Origin: Pseudomonas sp. Irchel s3f7
GTDB taxonomy: Bacteria > Pseudomonadota > Gammaproteobacteria > Pseudomonadales > Pseudomonadaceae
Length of the DNA: 64,000 bases
Assembly: GCF_900187615.1 (NCBI RefSeq)
Contig: NZ_FYDO01000030.1
Coordinates: 16,466-80,465 of the forward strand
Reading direction: 5' to 3'
In this document: piece by piece, positions 38,250-45,633 of the stretch
Numbering within the stretch: position 1 is the stretch's first letter
Layout of the letters: each line of letters begins with the position of its first letter
Program-made: the position numbers and the translations under genes
Notes under the pieces: model-generated
Database searches by the model: none
What the model was told of the DNA's origin: nothing
What the model saw: the letters and a program-made list of their open reading frames with translations, nothing else

Positions 38250-40247
38250 TTATGAGGCGCTAATCCGCCAAATCCCGAAGGGTTGATACGCCGGGTCGAT
38301 CCGCATGAACTGGTACTTGCCGTGCCACGTCCAGCGATGGCCGTTCATCAAGTCTTCGCCCTGGGTATTGGCGTCGTCGGGCAAGCCCATTTCCCACAAC
38401 GGCAACTCGAAATTCGCCTCCTGGACGTTATGCGGATCAAGGCTGACCGCCACCAGAATGAAGTTGCTGCCATCGGCGCTGCGTTTGCCGAAGTAAAGAA
38501 TGTTGTCATTCCAGGCGTTGTAGATTTTCAGGCCCAAATGCGTGTGCAACGCCGGGTTCTGGCGGCGGATGCGGTTGAGCTGGGCGATCTCGGCAATGAT
38601 GTTGCCCGGTGCATTGAAGTCCCGGGGACGGATCTCGTACTTCTCCGAGTCGAGGTATTCCTCCTTGCCCGGTACCGGTGCGGATTCGCAGAGCTCGAAA
38701 CCGGAATACATGCCCCACAGGCCCGAGCCCATGGTCGCCAGTACCGCGCGAATGAGAAAACCGGGGCGACCGGACTCGTGAAGAAAGGCCGGGTTGATGT
38801 CCGGGGTATTGACGAAAAAATTCGGCCGGTAGCATTCACGCCACGGCGATTGATTGAGTTCGGTGAAGTAGGTCGCCAGCTCGGACTTGGTGTTGCGCCA
38901 GGTGAAATAGGTGTAGCTCTGGGAATAACCGACCTTGCCCAGCCGCGCCATCATCGCCGGCGTGGTGAACGCTTCCGCGAGAAAGATCACTTCGGGGTAC
39001 AGCGCACGCACATCAGCAATCAGCCACTGCCAGAACGGCAACGGCTTGGTGTGCGGGTTGTCGACGCGGAAAATTTTCACGCCTTCCTCGACCCATCCCA
39101 CCACGATGTCGCGCAATTCGATCCAGAGGCTGGGAATCGCCTCGACGGCATAGAAGTCGACGTTGACGATGTCCTGGTATTTCTTCGGCGGGTTTTCCGC
39201 GTATTTGATCGTGCCGTCGGGCCGCCAGTTGAACCAGCCGGGATGTTGCTTGAGCCACGGATGATCCTGGGAACACTGAATGGCAAAATCGAGGGCGATC
39301 TCCAGGCCATGGGCCGCGGCCTCCGCGACCAGACGCCGGAAGTCTTCGCGCGAGCCCAGCTGCGAATGAATCGCCTCGTGCCCGCCCTCCTCGCTGCCTA
39401 TGGCATAGGGGCTGCCCGGATCATCGGGGCCGGCGGTGAGGGAATTGTTCGGGCCTTTGCGGTAGCTGCGCCCAATGGGGTGAATCGGCGGAAAGTACAG
39501 CACGTCGAAACCCATGTCCTGGATCATCGCCAGCCGTGAGTGCACATCGTTGAAGGTGCCGTGGCGGGCCGGATCGTCAGTGATCGATCGGGGGAACAGC
39601 TCATACCAACTGGCGAATTGCGCCAATTCACGCTCAACATCCAGTGGGTATTCAGGACTCAGACTGAGGTAGGCGCGATGATCGGCCTGGGCCATCAGGC
39701 CGGCGCTACGCTGGTGCAGAAACAGCGCGACCTGCTCGGTTTCGAGCAGGCCTGAGAGTTCATGGTGCAGCGCCGCGAGTTGCTCGCTGAGCTGACCTTC
39801 CGAGCGTTCGGCGGCTTGCTGAACGTGAAGCCGGCCTTCCTGCAATTCCAGACTGACCGGCACCGCGGCGGCGTGCTTCTTTTCCAGTTCGTAACGGAAA
39901 CTGGCGAACTGATCGATCCAGGCCTCGATGCAAAACAGATAACGGCCCTGCAGGGGGACACGGAATCGACCCTGCCAACCGTTATTGCCCACGTCGGCCA
40001 TGACATCGCTTTGCCAGGTGTCCTCGCCTTCGGCATGCCAGCGCACCCGCACCGCCAATTTGTCGTGGCCGTCGGCAAACACCTTGGCGGTCACCACCAC
40101 GTCCTGCCCCACCACGGCCTTGACTGCGAACTGCCCGCCTTCGAGGGTCGGCATGGCGTTTTCAATGACGATGCGCGGCAGCAACAACGCCTGCGACAGC
40201 GGGATGTGCGGGTTGTAGCTCAACTCCGTGGGTTTTTCGGCCGTCAT
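38250..40247 (-). CDS. glgE: Alpha-1,4-glucan:maltose-1-phosphate maltosyltransferase
   Basis: A 665-residue GH13 subfamily 3 enzyme that extends alpha-1,4-glucan with maltosyl units from maltose-1-phosphate. N-terminal domains (LPRIVIENAMPTLEGGQFAVKAVVGQDVVV) precede the barrel; catalytic residues lie in FRVDNPHTKPLPFW (nucleophile Asp) and FLAEAFTTPAMMARLGKVGY (Glu). The start MTAEKPTEL at 40247 follows GGAGAG; a longer frame to 40274 has no ribosome site. It begins the leftward glgE-treS-glgB set and connects trehalose to storage glucan. Confidence 0.94.
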   Translation of the reverse strand: MTAEKPTELSYNPHIPLSQALLLPRIVIENAMPTLEGGQFAVKAVVGQDVVVTAKVFADGHDKLAVRVRWHAEGEDTWQSDVMADVGNNGWQGRFRVPLQGRYLFCIEAWIDQFASFRYELEKKHAAAVPVSLELQEGRLHVQQAAERSEGQLSEQLAALHHELSGLLETEQVALFLHQRSAGLMAQADHRAYLSLSPEYPLDVERELAQFASWYELFPRSITDDPARHGTFNDVHSRLAMIQDMGFDVLYFPPIHPIGRSYRKGPNNSLTAGPDDPGSPYAIGSEEGGHEAIHSQLGSREDFRRLVAEAAAHGLEIALDFAIQCSQDHPWLKQHPGWFNWRPDGTIKYAENPPKKYQDIVNVDFYAVEAIPSLWIELRDIVVGWVEEGVKIFRVDNPHTKPLPFWQWLIADVRALYPEVIFLAEAFTTPAMMARLGKVGYSQSYTYFTWRNTKSELATYFTELNQSPWRECYRPNFFVNTPDINPAFLHESGRPGFLIRAVLATMGSGLWGMYSGFELCESAPVPGKEEYLDSEKYEIRPRDFNAPGNIIAEIAQLNRIRRQNPALHTHLGLKIYNAWNDNILYFGKRSADGSNFILVAVSLDPHNVQEANFELPLWEMGLPDDANTQGEDLMNGHRWTWHGKYQFMRIDPAYQPFGIWRISAS

Positions 40248-40473
40248 CGAGCTTCTCTCCTTATTACGCCCCATGGACGCGCGTGTGGCTGTTGAACATC
40301 CCTGCCGGGCGATCCGCCCCGGGATGGACTCACTTAGATTCCGAGCAACAGGCGTCCGGAAAAGTTCAGCACAATCGGGCGGGAATCAAATCCATCGCCG
40401 GGCGGTCAACCCCTATAAGAGGCGTCATCCAACTTAAGCACGACTCACGCCATGTGCCACTGGAGGCTAAACA

Positions 40474-40638
40474 ATGAACAATCCCTTCCCCGCTGAAACC
40501 CCCGATCCCAACATCGACAACCCGGTGATACCGCCCAGCGATCCGCAGCCGATCCCTGAAAAGGACCCGCCCGGCACCAACCCGCCACCCCGCGAAGAAC
40601 CGCCACCAACAATGCCGCCGGTCATCGTGAAACCTTGA
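40474..40638 (+). CDS. 54-residue proline-rich small protein
   Basis: A short open frame beginning MNNPFPAETPDPNIDNPV and ending PPVIVKP. About one third of its residues are Pro, with many Asp/Glu and few hydrophobics. A strong ribosome site (TGGAGG) lies 7 bases before the ATG, and the frame is clean over its entire length, which argues that it is translated. There is no signal peptide or membrane segment, so it is probably a disordered cytosolic protein. It is divergent from glgE and convergent with the mgtC-like gene. I recognise no characterised family. Confidence 0.6.
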   Translation: MNNPFPAETPDPNIDNPVIPPSDPQPIPEKDPPGTNPPPREEPPPTMPPVIVKP

Positions 40639-40663
40639 CCGGTAGACCTGCCGAAGGCTGCGC

Positions 40664-41164
40664 CTACGGGGTGTGATCCTTTTCAAACACCTTTACGATT
40701 CGCGGCATCAGGCTGAACACTCCCAACGCCAACAACGTACTGAGCACCGCCGTGGCTTCGCGCCCTAATCCGGCCGCGACGCCAATGGCAGCGGTCATCC
40801 ACAACCCTGCGGCGGTGGTCAGGCCTTTGACGTGGCCTTCATCCCCTTCGTGGTTTTTCAGAATGGTGCCGGCGCCGAGAAACCCGATCCCGGCAATAAC
40901 GCCCTGTACCACCCGGCTCATGGCATCGGCCTGGGAACCTGACATCTGCGGCACCAATACAAACAGCGCCGCCCCCATCGCCACCAACATGTGGGTGCGA
41001 ACACCGGCAGCCTTGCCCTGATGCTCGCGTTCAAACCCGAGAATCCCGCCCAATACCGCGGCCATCAGCAAACGCACGGTTACCCGCGTCAATTGCGAGG
41101 CGTCGCCGATGTCGGTGAACTCGGCTTGCAGGGTTACCCACACTTCATGCCACCAAGCGTTCAT
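40664..41164 (-). CDS. MgtC/SapB-family inner-membrane protein
   Basis: A 166-residue protein with about five membrane helices. The family core is clear: LLMAAVLGGILGFEREHQGKAAGVRTHMLVAMGAALF and GVIAGIGFLGAGTILK, followed by KGLTTAAGLWMTAAIGVAAGLG. MgtC proteins help growth at low Mg and inhibit the F-type ATP synthase in Salmonella. This is the short form, without the C-terminal cytosolic domain of virulence-associated MgtC, so SapB/YhiD-like is the safer label. The ATG is at 41164. Confidence 0.87.
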   Translation of the reverse strand: MNAWWHEVWVTLQAEFTDIGDASQLTRVTVRLLMAAVLGGILGFEREHQGKAAGVRTHMLVAMGAALFVLVPQMSGSQADAMSRVVQGVIAGIGFLGAGTILKNHEGDEGHVKGLTTAAGLWMTAAIGVAAGLGREATAVLSTLLALGVFSLMPRIVKVFEKDHTP

Positions 41165-41287
41165 CGCGTTTGACCCTGTGAATGACTGTTAGAGGGTGGA
41201 CCGCGCCGACCATTAATCGGTTGCATAGAACGATACCTCGCCGTTGCGGCCTGACACTTCAGGTTCCCCCGAAAAAAGGATTCCTCC

Positions 41288-41521
41288 ATGACCGTGCGCA
41301 TCGAAAACCAGACGTGCTTTTTCATCACAAACAATGGCGAAGAAATCCGACTATGCCCGGACGTCACGATCATCACCGATGCTGAAAAATCCATGTCTGC
41401 CGTGGACCTCGAAGGCCAGCGCATCTACATCACCGAAGCAGAAGCCGATGCATTGACCGTAGCAGGCGCGGTGGACGGCCGTCGGCACTTGAAAGAGACC
41501 GACAGTCATTCGGTGATTTGA
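41288..41521 (+). CDS. Small DUF3203-like protein
   Basis: A 77-residue cytosolic protein (begins MTVRIENQTCFFITNNGEEIRL). The pattern with GQRIYITEAEADALTVAGAVDGRRHL is one I associate with the Pseudomonas-restricted DUF3203 family, though this identification is from memory and moderately sure. No catalytic motif is visible. The ATG follows AAAAAAGGATTCCTCC, giving a good ribosome site. It is divergent from the mgtC-like gene. Confidence 0.6.
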   Translation: MTVRIENQTCFFITNNGEEIRLCPDVTIITDAEKSMSAVDLEGQRIYITEAEADALTVAGAVDGRRHLKETDSHSVI

Positions 41522-41693
41522 CCGAGCTTGATCAACACCGCCGCAAACGCTTGCGACAGATGCTTCAAGTTGACGCAGGCAGGCGCTTACAGCCCATCTG
41601 ATCCGCTTTTTATTGGATTACCTGAGTCTGTTATGCAAACAGATCGCCGCGCATAGTTGCTCACGCCTGATGGAGGCTGATGAGCGAAAGACC

Positions 41694-43109
41694 ATGAGCG
41701 AAAGAATCCCCGTCCGAACCGTAGAAACATTCGAGCCTTTACCCACGCATAAGATCAAGGCCAAATCCAGCGACAACCTGATCCACACCCGCAGCTTTAC
41801 CGGTCTGTTTCGTACCCTGCGCCTGAGTGGCGCCGGCGTTCTGTTTTTGCTGTTCTTCGGCACCGTGTGGTTGAACTGGGGTGGCCGCCAGGCAGTGCTC
41901 TGGGACCTTTCCGAAAGCAAGTTCCATATTTTCGGCGCCACGTTCTGGCCGCAGGATTTCATCCTGCTGTCCGCGCTGTTGATCATCGCCGCGTTTGGTC
42001 TGTTTGCGATCACGGTGTTTGCCGGTCGTGTCTGGTGTGGTTACACCTGCCCGCAGAGCTCCTGGACGTGGATTTTCATGTGGTGCGAGAAAATCACCGA
42101 GGGCGAACGCAATCAGCGGATCAAACTGCAAGCAGCGCCCTGGAATCTGAACAAACTGATGCGCCGCTCGGCCAAGCACACGCTGTGGCTGGCAATCAGC
42201 CTGCTGACCGGCCTGACCTTCGTCGGCTACTTCACACCGATCCGGCCGCTGGCCGAAGAACTGCTGACCTTGCAAATGAGTGGGGTCAGTCTGTTCTGGG
42301 TGCTGTTTTTTACCGGCGCGACCTACATCAACGCCGGCTGGCTGCGCGAAGCGGTGTGCATGCACATGTGTCCGTATGCGCGTTTCCAGAGCGTGATGTT
42401 CGACAAAGACACCCTGACCATTTCCTACGACGTGGCGCGCGGCGAAAACCGTGGCCCGCGCAAACGCGAGGTCAAACCCGCCGACGTCGGCCTGGGCGAT
42501 TGCATCGATTGCCAGCTCTGCGTGCAGGTCTGCCCGACCGGCATCGATATCCGCGATGGTTTGCAGATGGAATGCATCGGCTGTGCGGCGTGCATTGATG
42601 CCTGCGATTCGATCATGGACAAAATGGGCTACGAGCGCGGGTTGATCAGCTACACCTCGGAACATCAGTTGCAGGGTGGCAAGACACATCTGCTGCGTCC
42701 TCGGCTGATCGGCTACACCGCCGTACTGCTGGTGATGATCGCTGCGCTGGTGATTGCGCTCGTGGAACGGCCGATGGTCTCACTCGATGTCAGCAAGGAC
42801 CGTGGTCTGTTCCGCGAGAACAGCCTGGGCCAGATCGAAAACATCTACAGCCTGAAGGTGATCAACAAAACTCAACAGCATCAGGACTACCGACTGTCTC
42901 TCGTCGAGGGCGACGGCTTCCAGTTGCAGGGCAAAACCGACCTGAGCCTGGCACCGGGCGAGATTGTCGATGTGCCGGTGTCAGTGGCGATGACCACCGA
43001 ACGCCCGGCCAGCGGTTCGCAGAGCATCGAGTTCAAGGTTGAAGACAGCGATGAACCAGGCATTTACAGCGCAGCGAAGAGCCGGTTTGTTGCGCCGATG
43101 AATCGTTGA
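41694..43109 (+). CDS. ccoG: Cytochrome c oxidase accessory protein CcoG (RdxA/FixG)
   Basis: A 471-residue membrane iron-sulfur protein needed for assembly of cbb3-type oxidases, where it is thought to reduce copper. Membrane helices flank Cys motifs CGYTCPQSSW and CMHMCPYARFQ, and two ferredoxin-type 4Fe-4S motifs (CIDCQLCVQVCP, CIGCAACIDACDS). The C-terminal ~150 residues are the periplasmic domain. The ATG at 41694 matches the family start MSERIPV; in-frame starts at 41670 and 41613 are possible but not conserved in pattern. No cco structural genes are nearby, so this is an isolated copy. Confidence 0.92.
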   Translation: MSERIPVRTVETFEPLPTHKIKAKSSDNLIHTRSFTGLFRTLRLSGAGVLFLLFFGTVWLNWGGRQAVLWDLSESKFHIFGATFWPQDFILLSALLIIAAFGLFAITVFAGRVWCGYTCPQSSWTWIFMWCEKITEGERNQRIKLQAAPWNLNKLMRRSAKHTLWLAISLLTGLTFVGYFTPIRPLAEELLTLQMSGVSLFWVLFFTGATYINAGWLREAVCMHMCPYARFQSVMFDKDTLTISYDVARGENRGPRKREVKPADVGLGDCIDCQLCVQVCPTGIDIRDGLQMECIGCAACIDACDSIMDKMGYERGLISYTSEHQLQGGKTHLLRPRLIGYTAVLLVMIAALVIALVERPMVSLDVSKDRGLFRENSLGQIENIYSLKVINKTQQHQDYRLSLVEGDGFQLQGKTDLSLAPGEIVDVPVSVAMTTERPASGSQSIEFKVEDSDEPGIYSAAKSRFVAPMNR

Positions 43110-43130
43110 GCCGTTAAGATGCTGACCTTT

Positions 43131-43261
43131 GTGGCGAGGGAGCTTGCTCCCGTTCGGCTGCGCAGCAGACGCAAAGCGTTGAACGCGAGCTCGCCTGATA
43201 CACCCTGCCAGCAGGTTTGAGGGGCGCTTCGCACCCCAGCGGGAGCAAGCTCCCTCGCCAC
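43131..43261. repeat. REPIN (GAGGGAGCTTGCTCCC type) between ccoG and MocR gene
   Basis: GTGGCGAGGGAGCTTGCTCC at 43131 pairs with GGGAGCAAGCTCCCTCGCCA ending at 43260-43261; the 89-base spacer contains a further GCTGCGCAGCAG palindrome. It ends 36 bases before the MocR start codon. Confidence 0.85.
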
Positions 43262-43297
43262 AGAACCCGTTCGACATTCTTCCATTGCGGGCAATCG

Positions 43298-44707
43298 ATG
43301 AAACGCTACGAAAAATTCGCCGACGACATCGCTGAACTGATCCGCTCCGGCGTTCTTGGCCCTGGTCACCGCGTACCGTCGGTGCGGTATGCCAGCCAGA
43401 CTTATGGCGTCAGCCCGTCCACGGTGTTCCAGGCCTATTACCTGCTGGAGCGTCGCGGCCTGATCCGCGCCCGGCCTCGCTCCGGGTATTTCGTCAATGC
43501 GCACACGCCCAGTCAGTTTTCCGAGCCGGTGATCAGCAGCGAGGTCAACGAGTCCACCGAGGTCGATGTCAGCGAACTGGTGTTCTCGGTGCTGGACTCG
43601 ATCAAGGACCCGAACACCGTACCCTTCGGCTCGGCGTTCCCCAGCCCGACCCTGTTTCCCCTGCAACGCTTGTCCCGCTCCCTGGCCAGCGCCACCCGCG
43701 AGATGGACCCGCGCATGGTCGTCACCGACATGTCGCCGGGCAACCCGCAACTGCGCCGGCAAATCGCCCTGCGCTACATGGTCGGCGGCCTGATGCTGCC
43801 CATGGAAGAACTGCTGATCACCAACGGTGCGCTCGAAGCGTTGAACCTGTGCCTGCAAGCGGTCACCGAACCCGGCGACCTGGTCGCCATCGAAGCCCCG
43901 GCGTTCTATGCCTGCCTGCAAGTATTGGAACGCCTGAAACTCAAAGCCGTGGAAATCCCCGTGCACCCGCGCGACGGCATTGACCTCGGCGTGCTCGCGC
44001 AAACCCTGGAGCGCCACCCGATCAAGGTTTGCTGGTGCATGACCAGTTTCCAGAACCCCATGGGCGCGACCATGCCCGAGGCGAAGAAACAGGCACTGGT
44101 CGAGTTGTTGCGCCGCCATGAAGTGCCGCTGATTGAAGACGATGTCTACGCCGAACTGTATTACGGCCAGCAAGCCCCGAAACCGGCCAAGGCATTTGAT
44201 ACCGAAGGCCTGGTGATGCACTGCGGTTCGTTCGCCAAAAGCCTAGCCCCCGGATACCGCATCGGCTGGGTCGCGGCCGGGCGCTACGCACAGAAAATCG
44301 AACGCCTGAAACTCATGACTTCGCTGTGCGCCTCAATGCCCGCCCAGGCCGCCATTGCCGATTATCTGCAACACGGCGGTTACGACCGGCACCTGCGCAA
44401 ACTGCGTCACGCATTGGAAGATCAGCAAAGCGCCATGCTCGCCGCCATCGCCCGGTACTTCCCGGCGCAGACGCGCGTCAGCCAACCGGCCGGCGGCTAC
44501 TTTCTGTGGCTGGAGTTGCCGGAGCAAATGGATTCGTTGAAGTTGTTTCAGATGGCGCTGGCGCAAGGCATCAGCATTGCACCGGGGCCGATCTTTTCAC
44601 CGACGCAGCGCTTCAGAAACTGTATTCGGCTGAATTACGGCAGTCCGTGGACTGAGGATTCGGAGAAGGCGATGGAGACGTTGGGGCGGATTGTGCGGTC
44701 GTTCTGA
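43298..44707 (+). CDS. MocR-type regulator (GntR wHTH fused to aminotransferase-like domain)
   Basis: A 469-residue protein. Residues 1-75 are a GntR winged helix (DDIAELIRSGVLGPGHRVPSVRYASQTYGVSPSTVFQAYYLLERRGLI). The remainder is a fold-type I PLP domain with the PLP-binding Lys in GSFAKSLAPGYRIGW and the EDDVYAELYYG segment holding the PLP pyridine Asp. MocR proteins sense PLP or amino compounds and usually act on a neighbouring or own promoter. The start MKRYEKF at 43298 avoids reading through the REPIN. The target gene is not evident; the convergent SDR gene lies 106 bases beyond its 3' end. Confidence 0.9.
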   Translation: MKRYEKFADDIAELIRSGVLGPGHRVPSVRYASQTYGVSPSTVFQAYYLLERRGLIRARPRSGYFVNAHTPSQFSEPVISSEVNESTEVDVSELVFSVLDSIKDPNTVPFGSAFPSPTLFPLQRLSRSLASATREMDPRMVVTDMSPGNPQLRRQIALRYMVGGLMLPMEELLITNGALEALNLCLQAVTEPGDLVAIEAPAFYACLQVLERLKLKAVEIPVHPRDGIDLGVLAQTLERHPIKVCWCMTSFQNPMGATMPEAKKQALVELLRRHEVPLIEDDVYAELYYGQQAPKPAKAFDTEGLVMHCGSFAKSLAPGYRIGWVAAGRYAQKIERLKLMTSLCASMPAQAAIADYLQHGGYDRHLRKLRHALEDQQSAMLAAIARYFPAQTRVSQPAGGYFLWLELPEQMDSLKLFQMALAQGISIAPGPIFSPTQRFRNCIRLNYGSPWTEDSEKAMETLGRIVRSF

Positions 44708-44711
44708 TAAA

Positions 44712-44780
44712 AGCAAGTTCGCTCCTGCAGGGTTATCTGTGAACACCACAAACCCACTGTAGGAGCGAGCATGCTCGCGA
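44712..44780. repeat. Degenerate REP pair between MocR and SDR genes
   Basis: GCAAGTTCGCTCCTGCAG (44713-44730) is a decayed half-site, and CTGTAGGAGCGAGCATGCTC (from 44757) is a nearly intact one, in the convergent intergenic space. Confidence 0.65.
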
Positions 44781-44813
44781 TGAGGCCGGCACTGACAACA
44801 CCAATCCCGGGGT

Positions 44814-45560
44814 TTAGCGCCCACCCCCCAAATCAACAAACGTCCCCGTCGCATAAGACGCCTTGTCCGACAACAACCAGACAATCGCTTCCGCCACTTC
44901 ATCCGGCCGCCCGCCCCGCGCCATCGGAATGGCTGATTCGAGCTTGCTGACCCGATCCGGATCGCCGCTCAACGCATGGAAATCGGTGTAGATGTAGCCA
45001 GGGCGCACCGCATTGACACGAATCCCCTCACCCGCCACTTCCTTGGACAGGCCGATGGTGAAGGTGTCCAGCGCACCTTTGGAGGCGGCGTAGTCGACAT
45101 ATTCATTGGGTGACCCCAGGCGCGCCGCCACCGACGACACATTGACGATGCTGCCGCCCTGCCCGCCGTGTCTGGGCGACATGCGCAGGACCGCGTGCTT
45201 GGCGCACAGCATCGGCGCCAGAACGTTGGTCTTGAGGATTTTGAGAATACGGAATTCGGACATTTCCTCGACCCGGGACTTTTGTCCGACCGTGCCGGCG
45301 TTGTTCACCAGTGCCGTGACCCGCCCCAGTTCGGCGTCCACCCGGTTAAACAGCGCGATGACTTCGTCTTCAATGCTGACATCCGCGCGCACCGCGATGG
45401 CTTGCGCGCCGAGGGCGCGGACTTGCTCCAGCACAGCGTGAGCGGCCTGCTCATCGGCCAGATAGTTGATGCAGATCCGATAGCCCTTCGAGGCTGCCAA
45501 CAGGGCGGTGGCAGCACCGATGCCGCGGCTGCCGCCGGTAATGACGATGACTTTATCCAT
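44814..45560 (-). CDS. Short-chain dehydrogenase/reductase
   Basis: A 248-residue classical SDR. It has the NAD(P) motif TGGSRGIG (residues 8-15), NNAG, the catalytic Ser-Tyr-Lys as VNVSSVAARLG and YVDYAASKGAL, and the PG motif of the C-terminal part (AVRPGYIYTDFH). The GG-rich C-terminus (FVDLGGGR) resembles FabG/glucose dehydrogenase-like enzymes such as E. coli YgfF. The substrate is unknown. The ATG is at 45560. Confidence 0.88.
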   Translation of the reverse strand: MDKVIVITGGSRGIGAATALLAASKGYRICINYLADEQAAHAVLEQVRALGAQAIAVRADVSIEDEVIALFNRVDAELGRVTALVNNAGTVGQKSRVEEMSEFRILKILKTNVLAPMLCAKHAVLRMSPRHGGQGGSIVNVSSVAARLGSPNEYVDYAASKGALDTFTIGLSKEVAGEGIRVNAVRPGYIYTDFHALSGDPDRVSKLESAIPMARGGRPDEVAEAIVWLLSDKASYATGTFVDLGGGR

Positions 45561-45633
45561 GCGAGCTTTTCCCCCAGTCCAAGCGTAAGCAGTCGAGGTT
45601 CAGAATAACCGTGATTCAGAGTTTTGCATGGCC

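Noticed and set aside
41522..41693. Anr/Fnr box before ccoG
   Set aside because: TTGATCAA is present near 41528 but without the four-base spacing of TTGATNNNNATCAA, and it is ~165 bases from the start.
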